Below are positions 8,646 through 18,827 of a stretch of DNA of 64,000 nucleotides, one piece after another. This DNA is from Aurantiochytrium sp. KH105 (taxonomy: Eukaryota; Sar; Bigyra; Thraustochytrida; Thraustochytriidae). Within the stretch, counting starts at the first letter, position 1. Each line of letters opens with the position of its first letter. The stretch spans positions 632,940-696,939 of the forward strand of contig BGKB01000044.1 in assembly GCA_003116975.1 (NCBI GenBank), read 5' to 3'. The notes under the pieces were generated by a model. That model ran no database searches. It saw nothing but the letters and a program-made list of their open reading frames with translations, and was not told the DNA's origin. The position numbers and the translations under genes were made by a program.

Positions 8646-11453
8646 ATGCGGTGGCCAACAACGAAAGGCGCCACGACCGTCGTGGTCCGGTACCCTCGTG
8701 TACTGCTCCTTTTCGCCTCGCTTTTGCCCGTGATCTTCACGGCCGTCGCGGTGAACTTTTTGGAGCTCAACGACACAGCTGGCTGGTCTGTCAAGTCGAG
8801 CTACTCCTCGCGCGCCTATGATGCGTATTCGACCGCCTTGTCTGAGATCACTGCAGCAAACTCTGCCGCCGCCAACGCACCCACGCGGACCGAAGTGTCC
8901 GAGAACTACCTCGATCTCTACTGGGTTTCAAAGCGCTCTACCGCGGACTTCCTCGCAAATCCAGATGACCTATACTACATTCGCGATTTGCAAGAGGAAG
9001 TCCTCGCTCATGAGGCAATTCAACAGATCTGCCTCTTGTCCAATGCAACGGGTGAATGTCTCGAGCCGTATTCCGCAACATCTTACCTCCCTGAGAACCA
9101 GTCGGACTACGACCGCGTTGCCTTTGCGAGCGCTCTGCTGGACGATATTGAGTCCACGAGCTTTTTTGTGAGCTCAGGCTTTGATATCGAAGCCGAGGAC
9201 CCGTCGACGGTGGTGATGCCCATGATGCGCTCCCGCATCCGCTTTGGGCTTCCGTTGGAAGGATACAACGGGACGCAAGACCGTGCGAGCGAGCAGGCGG
9301 CATTCATTCAGGAAACGGTGGAGGACGTCTCAATCAACTATCTTGATCCCCTGCGAGAGCAGAACGAGGCAATGGTCTTTTATTTTGACTTTCAGGACAT
9401 TACGAACTTCTACGCATTCGACACGATCGTACGGGACGCCGCCTATGCTGGCCTTGCTATTGCAATCGTCTTCCTCATGCTTTGCTTCCACACAAGGTCG
9501 CTCTTTTTGGGATCGTTGTCTCTACTTCAGATTATTCTTTCATTTCCCACGACGTACTTTATCTACCGCTTTGTCTTTGGCATTGAGCACTTTGGCACGC
9601 TGCAGACGCTGGCAATATTTCTCGTCCTTGGTATTGGTACCGACGATATTTTCATCTTCTGGGACGCATTTCGCCAGAGCGCCGTTGTATTTGCTGTCAA
9701 ATCCGACAATCCAGATGTTTTGGTTGATCGGATGGATTGGGCGTTCCGCAAAGCAGCCGGGGCTATGCTGGTGACAAGTCTCACGACATTCGTGGCTTTT
9801 GCAGTGACGGCACTGAGCTCGATCCCGAACATTAAAGACTTTGGCATGTTTGCCGGGCTGCTCATTGTCGTCAACTTTGTCATGGTGATCACCATTTTCC
9901 CTTGCCTCGTGGTCGTGCACTATCGTCATGTCAAGTCGTGCAAGCCTACGCAATGTCTGCGGCGCACGCAGGACTCTTCATCAACTTCCGACGAGAGTGA
10001 CGAGGATCCTGTGCTGGGGCTTGTGGAACTTTTCTTTCGTGATCGTTGGATTCCCTTCATTTGGCGCGCGCGCTGGCCAATTCTCATTGTTGGCCTTGCC
10101 CTCACCGTCACCTTTGGCTCTTTTGCGACTCGTTTCGAGCCCGGGACGAAGCGCATTGAGGACATCTTTGATGAGGACCATCCTCTCACCATCGTCAATG
10201 GTTTGAAGATCGAAGAGTTTGTCTTTTCAGCGGGCGCCTTCTTTACAGTCGTTGTGTCCTTTGGCCTTGAATTGATTGATCGCTCTGGGACTTCGCCTTT
10301 CGACCCACTCGATGTGGGCACGCTTTCATACAGCGACGGCTTCGCGCCTCTTCAAGCCGATGCACAACAAGCCCTCTACGACCTCTGCACCGACTATGGC
10401 GACGAAAATAGCACGAATCGCCCGAGCTATGTGCGCACTCCTACAGCGGGCGAGCCGAGCGTGTCGTGCTGGGTTCTGGACTGGAGCGACTGGCTCGAAG
10501 CGCAGAACGAAACCTTTCCTGTCGCGACGGAAACGGAGACGCGCAATTTGCTCGAGCAATGGTTCGCCAGCGGCGATGAAAGTGCGGAAGACTTTGCAAG
10601 TGTGCTGATTGGTCTCACACCTACCGATGGCACTGTGGTGCCTGATCCGGTCAAGTTTATGACAATGACGACCGTGCTTGCCGTCCCGCAGAGCGCTTCA
10701 CTGGGCGATAAGATGAACGGGTTCGAGGCTCTGGCGAACGGATTGACGGAACGTTTCAAGGACGGACCTGATTCGGTGGGGACTGCTTTGCTCGTGTCGG
10801 ATTATTTCACTGTCTTTGCAATGCAAGAGGTGCTCGTTCAAACAGCGATCATTGGCCTTTGTGCAGGTGTCGGCTTTGGCTTTGTTTGTCTTCTCGCCAT
10901 GACACGAAATCTCCGCGTCAGCGTTCTTGCAACACTCAACATTGTAGTGATCACCGCGTTGGTGCTCGGTGTCATGCAGCTTACGCTGGGGGAGATTGGC
11001 TTCATGGAGGCCATTAGCATCACCGCGCTCGTCGGTCTCTCATTCGACTTTACTTTGCATTTTGCCATTGCTTATGTTGAATATGAACCCGAGCACGCCT
11101 GGCTCATCGCAGAGGTGACGCCCGAGAATTGCTTGATAGGAGACTTTTACAAGGCGGCAGACGGAGACATGGTGGCAACGAGCCTGTTGAGGACGCGTGT
11201 TGCGTTCACGCGCATTAGTGTGAGCGTTTTATTCGGTGCAATTTCCTCCACGACGGCGGCAATTGCCTTGACTCTGTGCGAGATCCAGTATCTGGGACTT
11301 TTTGGCAAGTTTCTTCTTCAGGTGATCATCTTCTCCCTCGTCGCAAGCAACACGGTGCTCCCTGCGCTTCTCATGAAGTTTGGGCCGCAGCCTCCGCCCA
11401 AGGTGACGGCCTTGGAGTCCAAGATTACCACTTCCGTTAACGATGCGTTGTAA
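8646..11453 (+). CDS. Patched/Dispatched-like RND-family membrane protein with sterol-sensing domain, copy 2
   Basis: A 935-residue protein starting at ATG 8646. By eye it matches the upstream neighbour along its whole length, with roughly four of five residues the same. The shared GIGTDD motif and second-block GLSFDF are intact, as are the membrane-segment sequences. Differences cluster in the extracytoplasmic loops and in the cytoplasmic linker after the first helical block (a Ser/Asp/Glu-rich stretch, SSSTSDESDEDP). Both copies look functional: open throughout, and third-position changes are frequent. Role as for copy 1: probable lipid or sterol transporter of the Patched/Dispatched group. 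It is a tandem duplication in the same orientation, about 0.9 kb apart, and could have a different ligand or expression. Confidence 0.88.
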   Translation: MRWPTTKGATTVVVRYPRVLLLFASLLPVIFTAVAVNFLELNDTAGWSVKSSYSSRAYDAYSTALSEITAANSAAANAPTRTEVSENYLDLYWVSKRSTADFLANPDDLYYIRDLQEEVLAHEAIQQICLLSNATGECLEPYSATSYLPENQSDYDRVAFASALLDDIESTSFFVSSGFDIEAEDPSTVVMPMMRSRIRFGLPLEGYNGTQDRASEQAAFIQETVEDVSINYLDPLREQNEAMVFYFDFQDITNFYAFDTIVRDAAYAGLAIAIVFLMLCFHTRSLFLGSLSLLQIILSFPTTYFIYRFVFGIEHFGTLQTLAIFLVLGIGTDDIFIFWDAFRQSAVVFAVKSDNPDVLVDRMDWAFRKAAGAMLVTSLTTFVAFAVTALSSIPNIKDFGMFAGLLIVVNFVMVITIFPCLVVVHYRHVKSCKPTQCLRRTQDSSSTSDESDEDPVLGLVELFFRDRWIPFIWRARWPILIVGLALTVTFGSFATRFEPGTKRIEDIFDEDHPLTIVNGLKIEEFVFSAGAFFTVVVSFGLELIDRSGTSPFDPLDVGTLSYSDGFAPLQADAQQALYDLCTDYGDENSTNRPSYVRTPTAGEPSVSCWVLDWSDWLEAQNETFPVATETETRNLLEQWFASGDESAEDFASVLIGLTPTDGTVVPDPVKFMTMTTVLAVPQSASLGDKMNGFEALANGLTERFKDGPDSVGTALLVSDYFTVFAMQEVLVQTAIIGLCAGVGFGFVCLLAMTRNLRVSVLATLNIVVITALVLGVMQLTLGEIGFMEAISITALVGLSFDFTLHFAIAYVEYEPEHAWLIAEVTPENCLIGDFYKAADGDMVATSLLRTRVAFTRISVSVLFGAISSTTAAIALTLCEIQYLGLFGKFLLQVIIFSLVASNTVLPALLMKFGPQPPPKVTALESKITTSVNDAL

Positions 11454-11845
11454 GCAAGTATTTTTCAATTTGATTAAGCTCTTCGCGTTTACTTCTATGC
11501 TGTGCACAAATGAATGTCCAAACGCTGTTTCTGTTCAAGCACCCACACTCAGGCAGGCAAGCTCCCGGGCCCGGTGCTCGACGCAAATGCTGGTATCCAA
11601 ACACAAACCTCTCCTGGGACGTGTCTCGACGTGACCCCGTAATAAAAAACTCCCCAAAGCAAGCAAAGCAAGGCAATCCTAGAAAACGAAGCTGGCGGAC
11701 GCGGAGAAGAGCTCGAAGACGGGAGCGCGAAGGCGAAAGCGCAGGCAAACGCGTAACGCTAGCTCGCGCGTCCGCGCGAAAGCTTCGCTGCTCTGCTCTG
11801 CGCCCATAGAGTCGGCGCCAGGGGCGGCAAGCGGGCGAGGCGAAG
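11454..11845. other. Spacer between Patched-like copy 2 and the PDZ gene
   Basis: No gene is seen. AATAAA (11641-11646) could serve the upstream gene; the remainder is the GC-rich 5' flank of the PDZ gene. Confidence 0.5.
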
Positions 11846-13132
11846 ATGGAGACCACACGGCTCACGTACAGCAGTGACGAGGAGGACGAGGGCGCGCGCA
11901 GGCTCAAGAGGCAGCAGCAGCAGCAGCCGCTGTCTATGCAGCGCAATAATGAGGAGTTTCAAGTGATCAACAAACCTCTGACGCAAATGTCGCTCAAGAC
12001 ACAGATCCAGGTTGCATCTCTCATAAAGCGAGAGCCACTCATGCAAGCCTGCGGCAAGGTCATCCGTGTCGAGTTTGATCGAGGACCACTCGGCTTACAG
12101 CTCGCAGACGTCGGTCCCCGTGTGCTCGTGACTGCGCTCGAGGATTGTCCCGACGGAAGTCCCGGTCAGGCGAGGCGCAGCGGCCTCGTCGAGGTAGGCC
12201 ACCAAGTCGTTGCCATCGCCGGAAGGTCGTGCCTCAACTTGACCATGAAGGAGCTTCTCCGACTTATTTCCATTGCATCGAGGCCCATGACTGTGGACTT
12301 CCAGCCGCTTATTATCCCTAAATTCCCGTCCAAGGACAGCGAAACGATTTTCTCGCGCCTTGGCGATGACGGCGAGCTCGAGGTCCGCGGTGAGCCCTAT
12401 GAGGTCGAATTTCCTCAAAAATTTCTGGGCCTCAACATTGGCCATGTGCGCGGTCTTGTGGTCGTCTCACAATTTATGAACGGAGGCGACTCTGAAGTGC
12501 TCCGGCCTATTTCACTCGGTGACCGATTGCTCGAGGTCAAGTCTCGGCGCAAGGTTTCCGGTGACGACTCAGCATCGGCTAGTTCTGAAGACCTCAGCGA
12601 TAGTGGTGCGCAGGGGTGGAAAGTACACGACTGTCGACAGCTCGACTTTGCTCAAATCGCAGCTATTGTTCGAGATGCCGGCCGGCCTGTTCGGATTGTT
12701 TTTGAACCTACTGAAATTGTACGTCGTCTAGTGAAGCGCCACAGTTTGCGCTCCAAACAAAGTAGCACCGGGTCTGGCTCCATGTGGGGCATTCGGCCGC
12801 GCGGGAAGCCCAAGTGTCCGTCTTGTCGTGTGCGAGGGCCTACGGGTGCCAACTTTTGTTGGAAGTGCGGTTATCGCATCACCCGTGCGGAAGAAGAAAG
12901 TGAGGCCCCGCAAGACGCAGACCTTATTGGGCAGTTCGAAGACGAAGCTGTGAAAGACAAGGAGAGCAGGAGCGGAAACAGCAATGACGACGATGACGAC
13001 GACGATGACGACGATAGCGTCGACGAGAAGGACGACGCGAACGGCTCGGATTCTCACGACGCTTTGCCTGCGGCAGGTACCACCGTTCGGAATGACCAAG
13101 ATGCAGCTGGAAGTCTTCTTGACCTGTCATGA
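11846..13132 (+). CDS. Double PDZ-like protein with C-terminal zinc ribbon and acidic tail
   Basis: A 428-residue protein starting at ATG 11846. Residues about 70-155 resemble a PDZ domain: the carboxylate-loop-like GPLGLQLADV, then VGHQVVAIAG and a helix. A second PDZ-like unit at about 183-288 has FLGLNIGH, LGDRLLEV and a long Ser/Asp insertion (about 238-258). A zinc ribbon follows with CPSC (324-327) and CWKC (338-341). The tail is a long run of Asp/Glu and Ser. PDZ domains usually bind C-termini of membrane proteins and act as scaffolds; the ribbon may stabilise the fold. I do not know this architecture by name and partners are unknown. AATAAA at 13154-13159 probably ends the transcript. 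Confidence 0.65.
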   Translation: METTRLTYSSDEEDEGARRLKRQQQQQPLSMQRNNEEFQVINKPLTQMSLKTQIQVASLIKREPLMQACGKVIRVEFDRGPLGLQLADVGPRVLVTALEDCPDGSPGQARRSGLVEVGHQVVAIAGRSCLNLTMKELLRLISIASRPMTVDFQPLIIPKFPSKDSETIFSRLGDDGELEVRGEPYEVEFPQKFLGLNIGHVRGLVVVSQFMNGGDSEVLRPISLGDRLLEVKSRRKVSGDDSASASSEDLSDSGAQGWKVHDCRQLDFAQIAAIVRDAGRPVRIVFEPTEIVRRLVKRHSLRSKQSSTGSGSMWGIRPRGKPKCPSCRVRGPTGANFCWKCGYRITRAEEESEAPQDADLIGQFEDEAVKDKESRSGNSNDDDDDDDDDDSVDEKDDANGSDSHDALPAAGTTVRNDQDAAGSLLDLS

Positions 13133-13317
13133 AAAGCAGTGTATTGTCTGCGAAATAAAACAAGCGTTGTATACGCATAGCAACTCGGACGAAAGTCATG
13201 TTTATTTTCTCGTGGCGACTTGGACCTAATCATCATCTTAATTCTTCCCATTTCCAGTCTTCTCCTTCTTCTTCTTCTTCTTCGGAAAACAAGAAATGGA
13301 GTGGTGCTGTAGGGGTT

Positions 13318-14577
13318 TCAGCAAGTGAGCACAACCTTGCCCGAGGTGTTGCCAGAACGGAAGCAACGCATGGCCGTCACGAGCTCGTGGAACTTGAACT
13401 CACGGCCGACGTGAGGCGGCGGAAGGTCGAGGCCCTCGATCTCCTCAAATAGGCTCATGAGCGTCTCGGCATCGTTGAGGCAGTGAATCAGATTGAAGCC
13501 CATGACGCTTCTGTTGGAAGAAATCATATCAAAGGGATCAACCTTGGGGCGTTGAATGTACTGCCACGCGAGGCGCAGCCAGTCCGAAACGCCAAGGTTG
13601 TCCGAGGGCGGGGTCATGGACGCCGCACCGAAGACGATATAGCGGCCCGTCGGCTTGAGAAGTTTAAAGGCCGGTTCAAAATACGGGCCCATGACGGCAT
13701 CCAGCACAATGTCAATGCCACTGGCGTTGGCATTGCGGCACTTTTGGAGGTATTGAAGGGCGGTGTCGAGCTGCTTTGCAAAGCCAGACGGAGTCGGGTC
13801 ACGCACGATGATTTGTCGCGCGTCAAGGGACGGAAACCTGTCCAACAGGCCAGCCACCTTGCTCTCCGACCCAACAGTCCCGATGACGTATGTCCCGTAG
13901 CGCTGGCAGATCTCAAGAGCTTGCATGCCGCAGCCTCCTGCAGCAGAATGTACAAGAACGACTTTGCCGGCGCGGAGCCCGCCGAGTTCCTTGAGCGCGT
14001 AGTAGGCCGTCAGGCTCTGCACGGGAAAGGCTGCCGCCTGCTGGAAGGTCCAGCCGTCAGGGACGCGGCGAACCTGATGGGCAGGGACATTGATGCGCGT
14101 CGCGTACGCACCGAAGCGAGTCGCGCCCATGACGCGGTCTCCGACCTTGAAGCGTGATGCTTCGGAGCGTGCGATCTTCCACACCTGCTCCGAGAGCTGG
14201 ACCAACTGGTGGCCGTGTTTGAGTTGTTCCTCGCCCTGAAGAGTGTCGGGGCACTTGCTGTTCTCGGGGCTACCAATGCGCTCGACAACTCCGGCGAATT
14301 CGAGCCCGGGAACGAACCTGCCCTTGATTTCGCCGCTTTGCACAGGCGAGTACAGCCCGAGGCCCGTGAAGATGTCCGCAAAGTTGAGCCCAATTGCCTC
14401 GATGCGCACCGTCAGTTCGCCATGCACAGGTTCCTCCATGGCGGCTACGTGCTCAACTTTAAGTGCCGCAATGTCTCCCCCTTTGGCCGGCAGCACCCAG
14501 TGCTGTCGCGACAGGTCGTTGTCCTCGGCAAAGAGGTCGCCGCCACGGGCGTTCGCATCGCTCATCTTGACGAGCAT
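13318..14577 (-). CDS. Zinc-free MDR oxidoreductase, quinone oxidoreductase/VAT-1 type
   Basis: A 419-residue protein; ATG at 14577, with a second ATG 12 bases inside. It belongs to the medium-chain dehydrogenase/reductase superfamily. The N-terminal GroES-like part has VRIEAIGLNFADIFTGLGLY and VPGLEFAGVVERIG, as in zeta-crystallin/quinone oxidoreductases and VAT-1. The Rossmann part has VVLVHSAAGGCGMQALE for NADPH binding. Structural zinc cysteines are absent, as in quinone-reductase members. There is an insertion of about 30 residues after the EFAG motif (SKCPDTLQGEEQLKHGHQLV region). It is longer than bacterial homologs (about 330) and close to VAT-1 length. Likely NADPH-dependent reduction of quinones or enones in the cytosol; substrate unknown. 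It is convergent with the PDZ gene, with only 185 bases between stops. Confidence 0.85.
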   Translation of the reverse strand: MLVKMSDANARGGDLFAEDNDLSRQHWVLPAKGGDIAALKVEHVAAMEEPVHGELTVRIEAIGLNFADIFTGLGLYSPVQSGEIKGRFVPGLEFAGVVERIGSPENSKCPDTLQGEEQLKHGHQLVQLSEQVWKIARSEASRFKVGDRVMGATRFGAYATRINVPAHQVRRVPDGWTFQQAAAFPVQSLTAYYALKELGGLRAGKVVLVHSAAGGCGMQALEICQRYGTYVIGTVGSESKVAGLLDRFPSLDARQIIVRDPTPSGFAKQLDTALQYLQKCRNANASGIDIVLDAVMGPYFEPAFKLLKPTGRYIVFGAASMTPPSDNLGVSDWLRLAWQYIQRPKVDPFDMISSNRSVMGFNLIHCLNDAETLMSLFEEIEGLDLPPPHVGREFKFHELVTAMRCFRSGNTSGKVVLTC

Positions 14578-15225
14578 GCTTCAGCTTTCGCGCTCTCACT
14601 CTCGGGCGCGGTCCGTCCCTCGCGCGAGTCTTCGACGCTCACGACAACGACGGCCCGCGCGCAATTTCCGTTCTGCGAGGGGGCCACGAAAAAGCAGGCC
14701 CAAGCAGCCACGAGCTCCGCGGTTTTGGTTTTGCTTGTACCTACCGCTCGGCACTTGCAGTGCGATGTCGTCGGTCGTGCGCGTCCCCTCGCGGTCAAGG
14801 CGAGCTCGCGACCAACCGCAACCACGCGCCCCTGCCGGCCGGCGGTGAGGGCCCTTTTCTCCCGCGTGCCGCGAGAGCGGAGCAGAAGCAGGGCGTGGAG
14901 GCGGCGGCGCGGTCGGCCTTGGCGCACGTTTGGGAGGAAATCTTGACCAAGTGGGACGCAAGGATTGGTGGATTGATTACACACAGCTTGGCTCGAATTC
15001 TAGGTTTAGTATCCGTTGTGTGACCATCGCTCGAGTCCAGATCAGCACAAGGAGCAGAGGGCTGAGCAAGGCGACCTCATACATTCGCCAGCTTTGAGCC
15101 GCCGCCGCGGCCTGTGCGAGGGGAGGAGGGAGGTGAAGTGCAGCAGCAGAAGACATGATACGCGCACCGCGGCGCATCGAGCTTCGGGTCTCTGCTGGGC
15201 CGGAACTTTGGGAGGTCGAAACGAC
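14578..15225. other. Divergent intergenic stretch
   Basis: No gene is seen between the MDR oxidoreductase (-) and the acidic unknown protein (+). It should contain both promoters; no clear motif is recognised. Confidence 0.5.
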
Positions 15226-16260
15226 ATGAGCGGGAAGGGTGGTTTAGACGCTGCTGGCGCGCGAGCCTTCGCAGACCCGAGGTCAGAAACTTTGGAAGGG
15301 CTGCAGGAAAGAGAAAAGGCATGGCATCGCGGTGATGATTATTCCTTTCGGGGCGAAGAGAAGCGTGCAAGCGAGGATGAGCCCGGAAGCAGCGACGATG
15401 ACGATGACGAAAGCAACGACTTGAATCTCACTGCCCTGGGAGACGACCCGGCAAAGTGGTGGGTTTTCGAAGATGCTCAAAATCTCACCACGCATTTTGA
15501 ATCATATCTTGCCAAGCAAATACGACAAGCTGCGGAGGACTTGCAAGACGATCAAAGTGCTGCTCATTTTCGCAACGACGAGGAAAACAAGCACAATGAC
15601 CCTCATGGAGAAGAGCGCGGGGCTAAAAAGAAGGAACTGAAGACAACGTTTAAAGCGCACGCGAGGCCTTCAGGGCACAGCTTTTCTGCGTGCGGCCAGT
15701 CTATTGATGTTTTATTACCCGGTTTGTCAAAGAGTGCTAGCGAGGGGGCGATGTTCGCAGATGCAAATAAACGACAGAGTGCAGCAGCACTCTTGCAAAA
15801 GAGAATTCGAGAGTCCAAACTTCCAACACACGCGCAATTGCAAAGTCGCGCGCAAGAAAAGCTCGCAAGAATACGTCTTGATAAAGTAAGACATGTGCCT
15901 CTTGAAGACGCCAGGGCATGGAAGGCTGCAGGGCCACGCGTAAAATATGGCGACGGACCCATTCTTCCCGCAGGTGGCGGTGTGCGTAAGCCAGTCGCAG
16001 ACGCAAAATCCGGGATGCCAAAGTTGCCTCTCCATCTTCGACAGTCTGCCCGTGCCCGAGTTGCAGCGAAGATTGAAGCGAAACGCCGAGCCGAGCAAGA
16101 GAGTGATGACGCTCAGGAAACGCAATCTGGTGTGGTCGAGCAAAAGTCTAGCAATAATGATGTCAAGAAAGAAAGCAAAAAGGCTGACGCACAGTCGAGT
16201 GACACTTTGGCTGGGGATGCGGAGGTCAAGCAAGATGCAGCGGCAAGTAAGGAAGAGTAG
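15226..16260 (+). CDS. Unknown charged, largely disordered protein
   Basis: A 344-residue protein if the ATG at 15226 (MSGKGGLDAAG) is used; the frame is open a further 210 bases upstream. I do not recognise it. Residues about 50-65 hold an Asp run (SSDDDDDES). The middle and C-terminal parts are rich in Lys, Arg, Glu, Ala and Gln and probably form long helices or are disordered. There are no membrane segments, no Cys/His clusters and no known catalytic motif. A stretch near residues 180-260 (MFADANKRQSAAALLQKR to VKYGDGPILPAGGG) looks the most protein-like. The gene is AT-richer than its neighbours. It could be a nuclear or cytoskeletal regulatory protein, but that is a guess. Confidence 0.6.
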   Translation: MSGKGGLDAAGARAFADPRSETLEGLQEREKAWHRGDDYSFRGEEKRASEDEPGSSDDDDDESNDLNLTALGDDPAKWWVFEDAQNLTTHFESYLAKQIRQAAEDLQDDQSAAHFRNDEENKHNDPHGEERGAKKKELKTTFKAHARPSGHSFSACGQSIDVLLPGLSKSASEGAMFADANKRQSAAALLQKRIRESKLPTHAQLQSRAQEKLARIRLDKVRHVPLEDARAWKAAGPRVKYGDGPILPAGGGVRKPVADAKSGMPKLPLHLRQSARARVAAKIEAKRRAEQESDDAQETQSGVVEQKSSNNDVKKESKKADAQSSDTLAGDAEVKQDAAASKEE

Positions 16261-17551
16261 AGTCATTCATCTCAATGCGAATGAAGTCTGTAGTTTCAAG
16301 CAAAGGCGAGCTATCCTCTCTCACTAATTACCACTAAAACAGAAAAATCTCAAAAAATTGTAAAGCACAGAATCTGACGATGTCGCAGTTGCCCCAAAAA
16401 TTAGAACAAAACCTCTGGCAATTCATTCCTTCAAGCCTTGTGCGTTGATTGCACTGAGAATAGATCTTGCTCGATGACACTTCCGTACATATTTACCATA
16501 CTCTGTGGCACTTCATTCGCCACGGCGGTCGATACTACCTGTAAAGTCGTCTGCACTTCGCGAAAGAGAAAAGGAAATCGCGAAAAGGAGTATGATAAAA
16601 TGGAAACACTGGGCCAAACACAGCTTCATTTTAAAATTGTGTGTGTCGGCACATAATGTCTTGTCAAACTTTTACGCCAAGCTCGAGATTGACCCATGCA
16701 ACCCCCCCTTTCCTTCCTCCCTCCCTTCCTCCCTCCCTCCCCCAATCTCTCCTGCTTCGTGACCGTCCGGTGACTTTCTCCATTCCTCAGCCAGCTTGTT
16801 CACGCACGCGTCGACGCCTTGCTCCGTTGACTCTTCATGTTCACGCGTCCCACAGCAGCTTCTACCGTTCAAATCTCCCCCTGCCTCCTCTACACTTTCC
16901 TCCTCCGCGACATTTTCAGTGTGGCCGTGGTTTTCTCCCTTGGAAGCCCCTTTCCGGCGCGCCCAAAAGCCCATTAGCACAGGGGGTCTCCACTGCCTCC
17001 CTGCGCGCCAGTGGATCCGGGGGGGGGGAGCAACGCGTTCGGTTCCGGCGCGCCACAGCCAGGCCCAGCAAGGTGAGGCCGTCCGGCGCTCCAAACCCTT
17101 TTCCGTCTCGCCGCGCGTGCCTGGCGTGCCCGAGCGACTGCGCGAGGACCCCGGCTCGGCAGCGGCCCCGCGCGCCTCGCCCGCGGTCTGTCTGCCCCGC
17201 GGCGCCGCGGCGGACCGCGTGCGTGCGAGCCAGCGAGCGAGCGAGCGAGCGCGCGAGCGAGCGCGCGAGCTTGCCCGAGGGGGGCGCGTCGTTCTGTTTG
17301 ACCCGGAGGACGGACGCCAAGCCCGGCGGCGGGCCTCAACAGTCGCGCCGCCCCGTGGCGTCCTGCTCCTGGCCCCGGCCGCGCGCCGCCGCCGCTGCAA
17401 CTGCTGCTGCTGCTGCTGCTGCTTTTGCTTTGCGGCCGGACGGGGGGCGCCGAGTTGAGCAAGCAAGTTGGCCTTGATTGCCCTTTTCGCGAGCTGCAAA
17501 GGGCAAGCAAGGCGAGCAGGCGAGTGACCCGACACAGACCCACACACAAGA
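16261..17551. other. Intergenic stretch upstream of the E2 gene
   Basis: The first 400 bases are AT-rich and look like 3' flank. After that come a TCCC/CCCT run (about 16704-16742), a nine-G run near 17020, a GCGA run (about 17230-17275) and a TGC run (about 17400-17425). Open frames here are low-complexity Arg/Ala/Pro translations of GC-rich repeats on both strands. No gene is supported. Confidence 0.6.
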
Positions 17552-18733
17552 ATGGCACAAAAACCTTTGAAGGGACGCTCAAATACGCTGATAAGCCGCG
17601 AGTTTATGAATCTTCGACGAAAACCTCGGTCCAATTACTTTCAGGTCCATGATTGCGTGAATAATGACGTGACGGCATGGGAGGTCTTCATTATTGGTCC
17701 TCCAGGGACCGCGTACCAGAACGGCATTTATCGCGCAGTGATGCGGTTTCCTGACTCATATCCGATGGAACCGCCTTCAATCCAGTTCTCGTGCAACATG
17801 TATCATCCCAATATTTACCGCGATGGCAAGGTCTGCATCAGCACCTTGCAATGCCCACCTCGAGGCGAGCTTCGCGCCAATTCCAGCGAGTACTGGCGGC
17901 CCGTGCTTGGTGCCGAGCAGGCTCTTCTTTCTGTTGTATCGCTTCTGTCTGATCCAAATGTAAATGACCCGGCAAATCAGTTTGCGGCGCAGCTCTGGGT
18001 TGTGAACCGCCCACTTTTCGATTCAAAATGCGCAGAGCTCGCACGCGAATCGCGAAAATCTGTACCTACGGATTTTATCGCGCCCGTTGTTGCTCACCTT
18101 AGTTCAGAAGCTGCGCCAGCTTCTTCTTCATCCTCATCTTCGTCTTCGTCGTCCAAGTCTTCGCAAGCTGCTGGCGCGAATCAGCAAGAAAACAACAATG
18201 GTCCCGCGACCTCGGCTGCTGCCGAAGACTCGGAGGCAGAAATCGAATACGTTTATTCTGACGATGAAGATGCCGCGGCGTGGACCATGCGCGAGGAAGA
18301 TGATGTTGAAGAAGATGGCGACGATGATGAGACGGATCATGGAGCAGGAATGCGAAGCGTGGACGAACGATTCAGCAAAATTGCAAACGGTTCAGACGGC
18401 AACGGCCACGGCAGCGCCAACGCGAACGCGAACGGAGCACCGTCACAGCGCAAAAGTACGTCTGAAGAGGCGAAAAAGACTGAAGAAAACATCGACGTCG
18501 AAGAAACTGCCACCTCAACAGCAAACATGGAAAAGACGCCCTCATCAGAAAGTGAAATTGCGATGAAACGCAAGCGGTCCTCTGACGCCTCCTTGTCGTC
18601 TGATGAAGTACGCAGAAGAGCCCCAGTGTTGACCTCACCAAACTCTGCATCATCAGCTATGGCAAGTCCGCGCCCGGACCAGATTGTACAGATCGAGCAG
18701 ACGGGAAAACGTCGCAAGCAAGATGCCGCGTGA
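17552..18733 (+). CDS. Ubiquitin-conjugating enzyme E2, Cdc34/UBE2R-like, with acidic tail
   Basis: A 393-residue protein from ATG at 17552. Residues about 10-165 are an E2 (UBC) core: WEVFIIGPPGTAYQNG, FPDSYPMEPP, then YHPNIYRDGKVCIST with HPN (85-87) and the catalytic Cys (95). After that Cys comes an extended loop (CPPRGELRANSSEYW) as in Cdc34/UBE2R and UBE2G enzymes. The C-terminus is long, Ser-rich and strongly acidic (DEDAAAWTMREEDDVEEDGDDDE). An acidic tail is typical of Cdc34, where it binds the cullin of SCF ligases, and VPTDF matches the Cdc34 position. The predicted role is polyubiquitination with cullin-RING ligases, in nucleus and cytosol. The tail is much longer than in human CDC34. 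It is convergent with an F-box gene. AATAAA lies at 18757-18762. Confidence 0.88.
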   Translation: MAQKPLKGRSNTLISREFMNLRRKPRSNYFQVHDCVNNDVTAWEVFIIGPPGTAYQNGIYRAVMRFPDSYPMEPPSIQFSCNMYHPNIYRDGKVCISTLQCPPRGELRANSSEYWRPVLGAEQALLSVVSLLSDPNVNDPANQFAAQLWVVNRPLFDSKCAELARESRKSVPTDFIAPVVAHLSSEAAPASSSSSSSSSSSKSSQAAGANQQENNNGPATSAAAEDSEAEIEYVYSDDEDAAAWTMREEDDVEEDGDDDETDHGAGMRSVDERFSKIANGSDGNGHGSANANANGAPSQRKSTSEEAKKTEENIDVEETATSTANMEKTPSSESEIAMKRKRSSDASLSSDEVRRRAPVLTSPNSASSAMASPRPDQIVQIEQTGKRRKQDAA

Positions 18734-18827
18734 TAATTTCGTCTGCACAGAAAACAAATAAAACAAAAAGCCACAAATTTGCTCTTTACGGATATGATGA
18801 CAGACCGATTTTGCTTGTTTCTCTTTG

